A program made the translations under genes and the position numbers. From positions 67,001-131,000 of the forward strand of contig NZ_CP129016.1 of assembly GCF_020524085.2 (NCBI RefSeq): DNA of 64,000 nucleotides. The letters are read 5' to 3'. Below are positions 1 to 8,068 of this stretch, in pieces. The notes under the pieces are model-generated. The model saw only the letters and a program-made list of their open reading frames with translations, did no database searches and was not told where the DNA came from. Within the stretch, counting starts at the first letter, position 1. Every line of letters starts with the position of its first letter. Source of the DNA: Halobacillus litoralis (GTDB taxonomy: Bacteria; Bacillota; Bacilli; Bacillales; Halobacillaceae).

Positions 1-181
1 CGCTTCCTGTCCATGTGGCTAGAAGCGTTCCCATCAATACAAAAGGTCCTAGACTTTTACCGGCTAATACGAAGTCCTCACTGCCGGCTACTTTTTTCGA
101 CATGAATACACCGATGCCGACCATTAATATTCCGTAAATTGCTATAAACCATAACAAAGTTGGATCTTGTTGCAGTTCCAT
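1..181 (-). CDS. Sodium:solute symporter, N-terminal fragment (runs off left edge)
   Basis: Only the first 60 codons are in the window. They show a short polar N-terminus, a hydrophobic segment (about residues 9-27), a charged MSKK stretch, the motif SEDFVLAGKSLG, and the beginning of a second membrane segment ending ATWTGS. This arrangement (TM1, then a DFxxAG+SL loop, then WTGS in TM2) is typical of the solute:sodium symporter (SSS) family, membrane carriers that use the Na+ gradient for uptake. The substrate cannot be told from this piece. The ATG has an AGGAG about 14 nt upstream, slightly far. A cre-like site lies about 210 bp upstream. Confidence 0.75.
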   Translation of the reverse strand, partial: MELQQDPTLLWFIAIYGILMVGIGVFMSKKVAGSEDFVLAGKSLGPFVLMGTLLATWTGS

Positions 182-389
182 AACTACTGAATCATCTCCT
201 GATGTTTTTTGTTGGCTGGTTCTTGTTGAGCTGTTCTATGAAAACATCGGCCGATGTGTGATACCGCTCTTTGAACACAACGATAATAAAACTAACATAG
301 ATTTTAATTTTGTGAAAATGGCAAATTGACAAGTGAGAAAGGGCTATTCCCCGCGTTTTCACAGGATTCCATTTTTTCACATACCCTTA

Positions 390-403
390 TGAAAGCGATA
401 ACC
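390..403 (+). promoter_or_regulatory. Candidate CcpA (cre) site
   Basis: The sequence TGAAAGCGATAACC matches the catabolite-responsive-element consensus TGNAARCGNWWNCA at 13 of 14 positions. It lies about 210 bp upstream of the symporter start, which would fit carbon-source control of uptake. A single short motif in AT-rich DNA is weak evidence. Confidence 0.35.
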
Positions 404-553
404 ACACCCTTTCCAAGAATTGCTTTATTCTTACGAAATTTCTGTTAAATAAACAAATAACCGCCAGAATTTTGTAGTAAAATTAGTTCTAAATGCCTAC
501 GAATATTGAAGATGTAAAGTTGCAGGAAAGGAAAAACCATCCCCTCTCCCTTC

Positions 554-582
554 TTATTCAACTATATGTCAGGATTGTTGGA
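554..582 (+). repeat. Fragment of the dispersed intergenic repeat (terminal end only)
   Basis: TTATTCAACTATATGTCAGG followed by ATTGTTGGA matches the outer terminus of the family (TTATTCAACTATATGGCAGG then ATTGYGGAAGACTC) seen at 24101, 36033 and 54301. The body of the element is missing. Confidence 0.6.
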
Positions 583-588
583 GAGTAT

Positions 589-627
589 AAAAAAGCTGGT
601 ACCTTTTTTAGGGGTACCAGCTTTTTT
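589..627 (-). terminator. Intrinsic terminator after trpG, usable on both strands
   Basis: A perfect 15-bp stem (AAAAAAGCTGGTACC against GGTACCAGCTTTTTT) with a 9-nt loop and a run of U on either strand. It sits 23 bp after the trpG stop and ends the trp operon. Confidence 0.9.
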
Positions 628-649
628 ACGTATTATATAGATACTAGAC

Positions 650-1234
650 TCAAGGTATAAAGGCTTTCACGCGGTTTTGGATGACATTTTTCAATAATTG
701 CTTCCCTTCACCTGTACCAATAGACTCCGGGTGGAATTGAACCCCCTCAATAGGAAAAGTGAGGTGGCGTATCCCCATCAATTCCCCTTCGACGGTTGAA
801 GCCGTTACTTCAAAACACTCCGGCAAATCAGAAAGCTCTACAATCAATGAATGATAGCGCATTGCCTCCATCGGATTGCTTAACCCTTCATAAATCCCTT
901 TTCCATCATGGAAAATACGAGAGCTTTTGCCGTGCATCAATTTCTCCGAGCGTACGACACTTCCTCCGAACACTTGAGCTATTGCCTGATGACCAAGACA
1001 AACACCAAAGATAGGAATGTCTCCTTTGAATCGGTCGATGACATCCAGGGTCATCGGGGTTTCACCTGGGGAACACGGCCCTGGTGAAAGGAAAATTAAG
1101 TCCGGGCTCAGTTCTTCTATTTCCTCTATTACTACCTCATCATTTCTCTTCACAATGACTTCTTCTCCAAGCTCTCCAAGATACTGGACGAGATTGTAGG
1201 TGAAAGAGTCATAGTGGTCGATCATATAGATCAC
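650..1234 (-). CDS. trpG: Anthranilate / aminodeoxychorismate synthase glutaminase subunit
   Basis: A 194-aa class I glutamine amidotransferase that releases ammonia from glutamine for anthranilate synthase (TrpE) and, in many Bacillaceae, also for PabB in folate synthesis. The nucleophile elbow GVCLGHQ puts the catalytic Cys at residue 79; His168 and Glu170 (FHPE) complete the triad. Full length for the family. The start is GTG at 1234, preceded by GAGAGGAG at 9 nt; the ATG three codons on has no ribosome-binding site. It is the last gene of the trp operon. In B. subtilis the only copy sits in the folate operon, so this location differs; whether a second copy exists elsewhere cannot be seen. 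Confidence 0.93.
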   Translation of the reverse strand: MIYMIDHYDSFTYNLVQYLGELGEEVIVKRNDEVVIEEIEELSPDLIFLSPGPCSPGETPMTLDVIDRFKGDIPIFGVCLGHQAIAQVFGGSVVRSEKLMHGKSSRIFHDGKGIYEGLSNPMEAMRYHSLIVELSDLPECFEVTASTVEGELMGIRHLTFPIEGVQFHPESIGTGEGKQLLKNVIQNRVKAFIP

Positions 1235-1265
1235 TCTGCTCCACTCCTCTCAGCTCTATCAAAAC

Positions 1266-2066
1266 TTACTGAACGAGTGCTCTTATTTCATTGGTGAAAT
1301 GTTTGAGAGCTTCGTCCATTTTACCTTTTTCAATATTTTCAAGCTCCGCTTCGATCAATCGAATGATTTTACTTCCAATGATGACGCCGTCTGCATGATC
1401 TCTCACAAGTCGAACATGATCATTCGTTGATATACCGAACCCGACAGCTACTGGAACTTGGCTGTGCTGTCTTACTTTTTCAATGAAGGTCAAAGCTTCG
1501 GCAGACATTTCTTTTCTCTCTCCTGTTACTCCCAGAGAAGAAACACAATATAGAAAACCTTTCGCATGTTCCGCAATCTGCTTGATCCTTTGATCTGAGT
1601 TAGGGGCAACGAGGGATATAAATTCGATGCCTTTTTCTTCTGACTGGTTACGAATTTCCTCACTTTCTTCAAATGGGAGATCGGGTATAAGAAGCCCTTC
1701 GACTCCATTATGTTCTAATAGTTTAAAGAATTCCTCATGCCCGATTTGAAGAACAGGGTTGTAATAAGTGAAAATCACAACTGGAATTTCGAGTCCATGT
1801 TCTCGCAACTTCGGAACAAGCTCAATGGCTTTACGTAAAGACATTCCTGACTTCAATGCACGTTGAGCTGCTCTTTGTATCGTCGGTCCGTCCGCAAGTG
1901 GATCCGAATAAGGGACACCCAACTCTAAAACATCCGCACCTTCTTCCTGCAAACGCAAAGCGAATTGAATCGTCAATTCCGGACTAGGGTCTCCAGCTAC
2001 AATAAACGGGATGAACAAATTTTCTGTTTTCGTTAGTTTCCCCTGAAATGATGTCTTCGTCAGCAT
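1266..2066 (-). CDS. trpA: Tryptophan synthase alpha subunit
   Basis: A 266-aa TIM-barrel enzyme that cleaves indole-3-glycerol phosphate to indole and glyceraldehyde 3-phosphate inside the alpha2-beta2 tryptophan synthase complex. Catalytic Glu48 lies in LELGVPYSDP and Asp59 in PLADG; the phosphate-binding GFGIS and GVIIGS motifs follow near the C-terminus. Full length. The ATG follows an AGGAGG that overlaps the end of trpB, with one base between the trpB stop and this start, so the two subunits are likely translationally coupled. Confidence 0.97.
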   Translation of the reverse strand: MLTKTSFQGKLTKTENLFIPFIVAGDPSPELTIQFALRLQEEGADVLELGVPYSDPLADGPTIQRAAQRALKSGMSLRKAIELVPKLREHGLEIPVVIFTYYNPVLQIGHEEFFKLLEHNGVEGLLIPDLPFEESEEIRNQSEEKGIEFISLVAPNSDQRIKQIAEHAKGFLYCVSSLGVTGERKEMSAEALTFIEKVRQHSQVPVAVGFGISTNDHVRLVRDHADGVIIGSKIIRLIEAELENIEKGKMDEALKHFTNEIRALVQ

Positions 2067-2067
2067 G

Positions 2068-3261
2068 TCAGACCTCCTCCTGCAAATGTTCCATCAATGT
2101 GGCCATATCTTTATCCCCACGGCCGGAAAGGTTAATCAAAATCGTTTCATTGTGATTCATTTGAGGTGCTTCTTTAAATGCCTGCGCAAGGGCGTGGGCA
2201 CTCTCAATCGCAGGGATAATTCCCTCTGTTTGTGTCAGAAGCTTCAATGCTTCTAGCGCTTCTTTATCTGTTATTGCTTCATAACGTACTTGTTTCGTCT
2301 GGAATAAATGAGCATGCTCCGGACCGATCCCAGGATAGTCGAGACCTGCAGAAATGGAATATGGCTCGGTAATTTGTCCATTTTCATCTTGCATGAGATA
2401 GGTCATTGATCCGTGAATGACACCAGGGGTTCCTTTTGAAAGCGTCGCTGCATGTTCAGGTGTGTCCGTTCCTTTCCCAGCAGCCTCTACTCCTATCAAT
2501 TCACTCGTGTCTTCAAGGAATGGGTAAAACATTCCCATAGCGTTGCTTCCACCACCAACACAGGCAAAAATACGATCCGGAAGCTCTTTCTCTACCTCCA
2601 AAAATTGACGTTTAGATTCGTCGCCAATAATCCGCTGAAAATCCCGAACCATGCGAGGATAAGGATGGGGGCCGACGACAGAGCCGATTAAATAGAAGTG
2701 GTCTTCACAGTTGGCCACCCAATAGCGGATCGCTTCATTCGTCGCATCCTTGAGGGTTCCATTTCCACTTGAAACTGAAACGACTTCCGCTCCGAGCAGC
2801 TTCATCCTGAAAACGTTCAGCTCCTGTCTACGGATATCTTCTTCTCCCATGAACACAATACACTGAAGTCCAAATTTAGCGGCAACCGTAGCTGATGCAA
2901 CCCCATGCTGTCCTGCTCCTGTTTCCGCAATGATTTTCTCTTTCCCCATTCTTTTAGCCAGCAAAGCTTGACCAATGGCGTTGTTAAGCTTGTGTGCGCC
3001 TGTATGGTTCAAGTCTTCACGTTTCAAATATATTTTTGCTCCTCCAAGGTGGCCGGTCAATTTGTCTGCGTAAGACAAAGAAGTGGGGCGTCCTGCATAC
3101 TCTTTTAACACATGATGGTACTCTTCTAAAAAGGCCGGATCCGCCATTGCTTGATCAAGCGCTTCTTCCAGCTCTTGCAACGGACCCATGAGGGTTTCCG
3201 GTACATATTTGCCCCCAAAATCACCGTAGCGTCCTTTTAAATCAGGAAATACTTGCAACAT
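2068..3261 (-). CDS. trpB: Tryptophan synthase beta subunit
   Basis: A 397-aa PLP enzyme that joins indole to serine to make tryptophan. The PLP-binding lysine is Lys91 in TGAHKLNNA; the PLP phosphate loop GGGSNAMG and the C-terminal NLSGRGDKD stretch are intact. Length is normal for TrpB1. The start overlaps the end of trpF by 20 bp, which suggests coupling in the operon. No sign of damage, unlike trpF just upstream. Confidence 0.98.
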   Translation of the reverse strand: MLQVFPDLKGRYGDFGGKYVPETLMGPLQELEEALDQAMADPAFLEEYHHVLKEYAGRPTSLSYADKLTGHLGGAKIYLKREDLNHTGAHKLNNAIGQALLAKRMGKEKIIAETGAGQHGVASATVAAKFGLQCIVFMGEEDIRRQELNVFRMKLLGAEVVSVSSGNGTLKDATNEAIRYWVANCEDHFYLIGSVVGPHPYPRMVRDFQRIIGDESKRQFLEVEKELPDRIFACVGGGSNAMGMFYPFLEDTSELIGVEAAGKGTDTPEHAATLSKGTPGVIHGSMTYLMQDENGQITEPYSISAGLDYPGIGPEHAHLFQTKQVRYEAITDKEALEALKLLTQTEGIIPAIESAHALAQAFKEAPQMNHNETILINLSGRGDKDMATLMEHLQEEV

Positions 3262-3897
3262 TTTGCTCCACCTCTTTCATGATTGCTTGAATTTTACCTA
3301 TATCTTTGCCATCCCCAATTTCAATTCCACTGGAAAGGTCGATACCGTCTGGCCGATAGTGCAACAGATCTGTGACGTTCTCTGGTTTGATTCCTCCTGC
3401 AATCAAACAGGCGACCCTGGTCATACGCTTCTTTCTGGTAGGTCGGCACAGCATTCCAATCGAAACGGACTCCCGTCCCCCCCTGAAGCACCCTCGACTT
3501 TACTGTCCACAATGTATCCATCAGCAACACCACGGAAGACCTCCATTTGTTTAATCCCATTGGATTGATGGTGAACCACTTTCCAAACCGGCAGCCCGAA
3601 GGCTTCTTTGATTCTCAACAACTGAGATACCGTCTCATTCCCATGCAGTTGAATGACATCTAATGGGACAAAATGAAGAATCTCTTCAATTTCCTCAATC
3701 GTAGGCTCGATGAAAACCCCGACGATTTTTTGTCTTGGTCGGATTTTTTTCACCCAGCGCCCGACATATTCAGGTCGGACATATCGTTTTGTTCTCCTGA
3801 CAAAGATGAAACCCAGGTGAGATGCTTGGGAAGAAGAAGTTTTGGCTACGTCTGATAAAGATCTGTTCCCACATAATTTTACAATCGGTTCTTTCAT
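3242..3897 (-). pseudogene. trpF: Phosphoribosylanthranilate isomerase, read in three frames (two +1 insertions)
   Basis: TrpF isomerises phosphoribosylanthranilate to CdRP, the step between TrpD and TrpC. The complete family sequence is here but in three frames: 3897 to about 3484 (ending SKVEGASGG), then about 3483-3427 (GGTGVRFDWN through YQKEAYDQ), then to 3242 (VACLIAGGIKPENV to the C-terminus). Both shifts need one base removed. The first falls in a seven-G run (3477-3483); the second is best placed in a GGG just before the VACLIAGG stretch. With both corrected it would be a normal TrpF of about 217 aa. The start overlaps the trpC stop (ATGA). Residues around the shifts are well conserved, so sequencing error is more likely than decay. 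Confidence 0.85.
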
Positions 3898-4658
3898 CGA
3901 ACATTCACTCCTTCCAACAACTGACGGACCGCTTCCTTGATATCTTTCTTTCGCATGAGAGATTCTCCGACCAGCACACCTTCAGCCCCATACTCAGCTA
4001 CTTTCTGTAAATCATCATGGGAGGTGATGCCACTTTCTGAAACCAACAAACACTCCTTCGGTGCAAGCTTTGCCATACGCTCAGTTTGAGAAAGTTTCGT
4101 TTCAAACGTATGAAGGTTTCGATTGTTGATCCCCAGGATTTTCGGTGTAAACTCATTCAGTACTTTAGTTAATGTTTCTTCACTGTGGACTTCCACAAGC
4201 ACTTCCAATCCAAGCTCGTAGGCTTGAAGATAGAGTTCATGCAACTTACCGGCTTCCAATGCTTCCCCGATCAACAGAATAGCATCAGCTCCGATGTACG
4301 CACTCTCAGCTACTTGCAAAGAATCGATAATAAAGTCTTTACGTAATACAGGAACATCCACCACTTTCTTGATATTCGTCAAGTAATCACGGTGGCCTTG
4401 GAAAAAATGCTGATCCGTAAGAACCGAAATAGCTTGCACACCTGCCGTAGCATAGTCATGGGCGATACGGACAGGGTTGAAGTCCTCCCGTATGATCCCC
4501 TTTGATGGAGAAGCTTTTTTCACCTCTGCAATTAATCCTGCTGCAAACGGTGCGGTCTTCAGAGATTCATAGAGAGAATGATGAGCGAATGATTGCTCTT
4601 CTGGCAAATATAGTTTTTCGATTTCCTGTTGTTTTACAGCTAGGATGGTTTCAAGCAT
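3894..4658 (-). CDS. trpC: Indole-3-glycerol phosphate synthase
   Basis: A 254-aa TIM barrel that decarboxylates and closes CdRP to indole-3-glycerol phosphate. The N-terminal METILAVKQQ-like start, the catalytic lysine motif AEVKKASPSKG, VLRKDFI, and the Glu of VEVHSEE plus GINNRNL are all visible. The start at 4658 is chosen over an upstream ATG at 4679 because AAGGAG lies about 10 nt before it and the family begins here. It overlaps the end of trpD by 8 bp and its stop overlaps the trpF start. Confidence 0.96.
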   Translation of the reverse strand: MLETILAVKQQEIEKLYLPEEQSFAHHSLYESLKTAPFAAGLIAEVKKASPSKGIIREDFNPVRIAHDYATAGVQAISVLTDQHFFQGHRDYLTNIKKVVDVPVLRKDFIIDSLQVAESAYIGADAILLIGEALEAGKLHELYLQAYELGLEVLVEVHSEETLTKVLNEFTPKILGINNRNLHTFETKLSQTERMAKLAPKECLLVSESGITSHDDLQKVAEYGAEGVLVGESLMRKKDIKEAVRQLLEGVNVR

Positions 4659-5673
4659 ATTGACGATTCTCCTTTTCATTCACTATCATTTCATAGTACT
4701 TACTTGTAATACCTTCACTGAGCGCTTTTTGAACAAGATGAACACCTTCTTGAAGGTCTGCTGCTTTCCCTGCCACATAAAGTCCAGCCGCTGCGTTCAA
4801 TGTGACAATGGAAGTCGCACTTTCATTTGAACGACCATAGAAGACATCTTTAATGATCTGAGCACTTTCTTCCGTTTCGGAAATACGAATGTCTTTCAAA
4901 TTACCTAATGGAAGGCCAAAATCTTCAGGTGAAACCGTGAAACGAGTGATTTCCCCATTCTTCAGTTCAACGAGATCACTTTTCCCTGTGACTGTAATTT
5001 CATCCAAACCATCTCTGCCTGTTGCTAAGAGCACGTGAGTAGAGCCCAGGTTTTTTAGAGTCTCCGCCATTTTTTCTGCATAATTCGTATCATAAATGCC
5101 GATCAGTTGTCTTCTAGCATTTGCAGGGTTGGACATGGGCCCGAGCAAGTTGAAAATGGTACGAAAACCCAGCTCTTTCCGTGCAGGTCCTGCGTGTTTC
5201 ATAGCTTTGTGATAAAGAGGTGCATACATGAATGTCATACCTTTTTGAGAAAGCGCCTTTGCCCCCTGCTCTGGACTCGTATCAATCGGAACGCCCAGCT
5301 TTTCCAAAACATCGGCACTTCCACTTCTGGAAGAAACTTTCCGATTCCCGTGCTTGGCAACTTTTACTCCCATACTCGCAAGGACAATGGAAACAGCTGT
5401 AGAAATATTAAATGTCGAAGCGCCATCACCGCCAGTTCCACACGTATCTACAATGGCAGGATCATTGGTACCCATCTTGGTCATGTTCTCACGCATGGCT
5501 CGAACGAAACCGGTCATTTCTTCAACTGTTTCTCCCCGGTAACGCATTACGCTTAACATACTCATCAACTGGCCGGTCGTAGCTTCTCCATTCATGATTC
5601 GATCCATCGCTTCAAAGGCTTCCTGTTCTGTCATTACCTCACCTGCGACAACTTTACTCAATGTATCTTTCAT
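4651..5673 (-). CDS. trpD: Anthranilate phosphoribosyltransferase
   Basis: A 340-aa enzyme that transfers phosphoribose from PRPP to anthranilate. The PRPP-binding motif DTCGTGGDGAST occurs at residues 77-88, with KHGNRKVSSRSGSAD following, both diagnostic. Normal length. The ATG overlaps the trpE stop codon (ATGA), a typical coupling arrangement. It is fused to neither TrpG nor TrpC. Confidence 0.97.
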   Translation of the reverse strand: MKDTLSKVVAGEVMTEQEAFEAMDRIMNGEATTGQLMSMLSVMRYRGETVEEMTGFVRAMRENMTKMGTNDPAIVDTCGTGGDGASTFNISTAVSIVLASMGVKVAKHGNRKVSSRSGSADVLEKLGVPIDTSPEQGAKALSQKGMTFMYAPLYHKAMKHAGPARKELGFRTIFNLLGPMSNPANARRQLIGIYDTNYAEKMAETLKNLGSTHVLLATGRDGLDEITVTGKSDLVELKNGEITRFTVSPEDFGLPLGNLKDIRISETEESAQIIKDVFYGRSNESATSIVTLNAAAGLYVAGKAADLQEGVHLVQKALSEGITSKYYEMIVNEKENRQYA

Positions 5674-7178
5674 CTCGTCTCCACTCCTTCTCCACTCTTC
5701 TCAAATACCTTCTCTGCTAGTTGAATCGTTTTCTTCAATGCACTCGCTTTGCTCAATGTTTCCTGATACTCTGCTTCAGGGTCAGAATCAGCAACAATTC
5801 CAGCCCCTGCCTGTATATATAGGTCTTTTCCTGTTCTTGTCATCGTTCGGATGGTGATGCAGGAATCAATGTTTCCATCAAAGCCTAAATAAAGAATGCC
5901 ACCCCCGTAAAGGTTTCGAGGAGTAGGTTCAAGCTCTCTCAAAATCTGCATGGCCCGAACTTTTGGTGCTCCTGATAATGTTCCAGCCGGAAAGGAGGAA
6001 ATCAGGGCGTCAATTGGCGAAACACTCTCCTTCAATCGACCGGTCACTTTACTGATGATGTGCATGACTTTCGAAAAACGTCCGATTGTCATATATTCAC
6101 TTACCTGTACCGTTCCATATTCAGCTACGCGGCCGATATCGTTACGTGCTAAATCTACGAGCATCCGATGTTCTGCTAACTCTTTCTCGTCTTGAAGAAG
6201 CTCTTCAGCAAGTGCGTCATCTTCTTCTTTGGTTCTTCCTCTTTTTCTCGTTCCAGCTATGGGATGGATTTCAAGGTTTCGATCACGGACCTCTAGGAGT
6301 CGTTCAGGTGAACTTCCGATGACTTCTACCTCATCCATTTTCAAATAAAACATGTATGGGGAAGGATTCACTCTCCGCAACACCCGATAAAGTTCAAATC
6401 CACTTCGGTCCGTTACTGTATGAAAACGTTGAGATAAAACCGCTTGAAAGATATCTCCCGCGCGGATATACTCTTTGATTTTTTCCACATCAGCTTTGAA
6501 TTTTTCTGGTTGATAATTGCTGTCTAACTGGAAGGATTCGTCATCTGTTTCATTTCCAATAAGCATGAGATCAGGAAGTGTGTCAGCCTTCTGCAGCTTA
6601 CTTATAATGGATTCAATACGCTTTTTCGTTTCAGAATAAACTTCTTCTAATGGTCGATCCACTTCCTTTCTGGCGAAGGATAGGATCGTCGTTTCTTTTG
6701 TCTTATGATCGTAAGCAATTAATGTTTTGCAGAAAAGCAGATGATAATTAGCCAGATTCAACTCATCCTCCATGGCTCTCTCTACAGGCTCATAATCCGA
6801 AATTGCATCATAGCTGATATAACCGACTCCTCCCCCTTTAAAGGGAAGATCGATCGGAGGCTGTTTCACATCAAGCTTTGCCAGTACTTTCTCATAAGCA
6901 GACTTGAAGTCTGCAGAATGCGTGACTTCGTTCAGGTCAAAGTCTTTGATTTGGAACTGCTGCTCCTCCTCTTTGATTTGCACCATTGGATCAAGACCAA
7001 GGAATGAGTAATTCGACCATGGTGATTCAGGATCCTGGCTCTCAAGCATGTACACGGCTTCATGATTCAGTGCATGAAACATATGAATGGGTGTTAACGT
7101 ATCCGTATAAAACGATTGTGTAATCGGTATGGTCTGATGCTCTTCAGCATCGTTTTGAAATGTGTTAAAAGTGGTCAT
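5670..7178 (-). CDS. trpE: Anthranilate synthase component I
   Basis: A 502-aa chorismate-utilising enzyme that, with TrpG, makes anthranilate from chorismate. The N-terminal half holds the regulatory tryptophan-binding region (LLESQDPESPWSNYSFLG area, residues about 47-65). The C-terminal half holds the catalytic core motifs GDIFQAVLSQR, GSSPERLL, PIAGTRKRG, DLARNDIGRV and FPAGTLSGAPKVRA. It is the first gene of the operon, with the SD GGAGAGG 7 to 10 nt before ATG inside a hairpin (7190-7210), and follows a leader with a TRAP site. Confidence 0.97.
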   Translation of the reverse strand: MTTFNTFQNDAEEHQTIPITQSFYTDTLTPIHMFHALNHEAVYMLESQDPESPWSNYSFLGLDPMVQIKEEEQQFQIKDFDLNEVTHSADFKSAYEKVLAKLDVKQPPIDLPFKGGGVGYISYDAISDYEPVERAMEDELNLANYHLLFCKTLIAYDHKTKETTILSFARKEVDRPLEEVYSETKKRIESIISKLQKADTLPDLMLIGNETDDESFQLDSNYQPEKFKADVEKIKEYIRAGDIFQAVLSQRFHTVTDRSGFELYRVLRRVNPSPYMFYLKMDEVEVIGSSPERLLEVRDRNLEIHPIAGTRKRGRTKEEDDALAEELLQDEKELAEHRMLVDLARNDIGRVAEYGTVQVSEYMTIGRFSKVMHIISKVTGRLKESVSPIDALISSFPAGTLSGAPKVRAMQILRELEPTPRNLYGGGILYLGFDGNIDSCITIRTMTRTGKDLYIQAGAGIVADSDPEAEYQETLSKASALKKTIQLAEKVFEKSGEGVETR

Positions 7179-7189
7179 AAAGGCTCACC

Positions 7190-7210
7190 TCTCCATTAAA
7201 ATCATGGAGA
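7190..7210 (-). promoter_or_regulatory. Hairpin enclosing the trpE Shine-Dalgarno sequence
   Basis: On the minus strand TCTCCAT, a 7-nt loop and ATGGAGA form a perfect 7-bp stem whose 3' arm is part of the trpE ribosome-binding site. This would allow translation of trpE to be shut off when the hairpin forms. In B. subtilis, TRAP binding promotes such an SD-blocking hairpin in the trp leader; the same role here is inference. Confidence 0.6.
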
Positions 7211-7297
7211 ATGAGACGTTGAGGGATGAAAACGAGTGGATAGAAAAGGGGTGAAAATCGGCCAGGCAATCCGTCGGCTCCTTACGTCCGAAGATTC

Positions 7298-7351
7298 CTC
7301 GCTCACTCAGCTCAGCTCATCCTATACCTCAACTCAACTCATTCTCTACTC
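7298..7351 (-). promoter_or_regulatory. TRAP-binding site: eleven (G/U)AG triplets in the trp leader
   Basis: Reading the minus strand from 7351 there are eleven triplets, ten GAG and one UAG, with spacers TA, AAT, TT, TT, GTA, GAT, CT, CT, T, C. TRAP (MtrB) is an 11-subunit ring that binds eleven GAG/UAG triplets in the B. subtilis trp leader when tryptophan is plentiful. The last two spacers are one base, shorter than the usual two or three. I could not define a clean terminator/antiterminator pair downstream, so control may be mainly translational here. Confidence 0.8.
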
Positions 7352-7406
7352 AACTTGCTTATTTCGACTTTGTAATAAAGCCACTTTTTAAAAATATCTT
7401 TCCAAT

Positions 7407-7435
7407 AGTCTATAAAATTCAGATAATAAAGTCAA
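7407..7435 (-). promoter_or_regulatory. Likely sigma-A promoter of the trp operon
   Basis: On the minus strand TTGACT and TAGACT are separated by 17 bp. Transcription would begin near position 7400 and give a leader of about 220 nt that carries the TRAP site. Confidence 0.6.
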
Positions 7436-7486
7436 CCAGTCTGTTCCAATAATTCTTAAGCATAAATATCAATGGTCATTCCATAT

Positions 7487-7917
7487 AAGCTCTCGTTTGT
7501 TGGAGACTCAGTTTCGAGATCTTTTCAGGCTTCGTTTGCCATAATGGGAGTCAGGGGTGGCTGGGAAGCTACCCGCTTTCCTGTGGGGGAGCGCCGAGCT
7601 TCCTCGGACTGCGTCCTGCGGGATCTCGCCTAACTCCTTCTCCCACGGGAGTCTCGCGGCTTCCCAACCACCCCATTCGATGTATGTGAGAAAAGAACTT
7701 TTTACCAAGTTGGATGGTCTTCCGCTATCCGGATTGTTAAAAGGATCAAACGCTCTGTATCAAGCTTTCAGAATTCAAATACCTGGGTATGGGAGTTTTA
7801 TCCTTATACCCCCATCAAACTGAATAGCTGATTATTCGGGAAGTGGTTTCGAGACACTGATGCAGCCCCCATCCGCTCAACAAAAGTATTGAAAACAAGT
7901 CTTCCACAATCCTGCCA
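7487..7917. repeat. Dispersed intergenic repeat, near-complete copy
   Basis: A modular element. The left terminus is AGCTCTCGTTTGTTGGAGACTC followed by AGTTTCGAG; a GC-rich module (7540-7680) with inverted arms such as CTCCCACGGGAG follows; then an internal module with ATCAAGCTTTCAGAATTC and a GGGTATGGGAG/ATACCCCCATC hairpin; the right terminus is GTCTTCCACAATCCTGCCA. The same modules recur at 17238, 36033, 43258 and 54301. Open frames inside are chance products of the GC-rich module. Together with the trp leader it fills the 7179-8068 gap. Confidence 0.8.
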
Positions 7918-8010
7918 GGTTGTCCAATAACTTTTTTCTTCTCATTTTCAGGGACTTTTATTAACAATTATGATGGAAAATAGGAAAATAGAAATTTTTT
8001 ATCTTTCGTT

Positions 8011-8036
8011 TGAACGAATCAACAAAAGCTAACGTC
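8011..8036 (+). promoter_or_regulatory. Sigma-Y autoregulatory promoter
   Basis: TGAACG (8011-8016) and CGTC (8033-8036) are 16 bp apart. This is the -35/-10 pair described for the B. subtilis sigY promoter, and it lies 33 bp before the sigY start, as expected for an autoregulated ECF sigma operon. Confidence 0.8.
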
Positions 8037-8068
8037 GTATAGTCAGGGAACGAAATGAGGGATGTTTA

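Larger units (their letters stand above)
182..585. other. Intergenic region upstream of the symporter
   Basis: About 400 bp without a convincing gene. It holds the 5' region of the symporter, a cre-like site (390-403) and a fragment of the dispersed repeat (554-582). A 62-codon minus-strand open frame at 192-380 has no recognisable domain and is treated as chance. Confidence 0.5.

Noticed and set aside
192..380. 62-codon minus-strand open frame
   Set aside because: No domain, no SD at its start, lies across a cre-like site and the symporter promoter region; best read as chance.
589..627. GGTACC motif that could suggest a T-box antiterminator
   Set aside because: It is just the stem of a symmetrical terminator; there is no specifier loop, T-box sequence or downstream same-strand synthetase or amino-acid gene.
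3420..3490. Programmed ribosomal frameshifting in trpF
   Set aside because: Two +1 events would be needed within 50 bp, with no slippery stop-codon context or stimulatory structure; not known for trpF.
7508..7823. Open frames on both strands within the repeat at 7487
   Set aside because: They arise from the GC-rich repeat module, which yields similar open frames at 36056-36646 and 43167-43518; no family or SD supports them.
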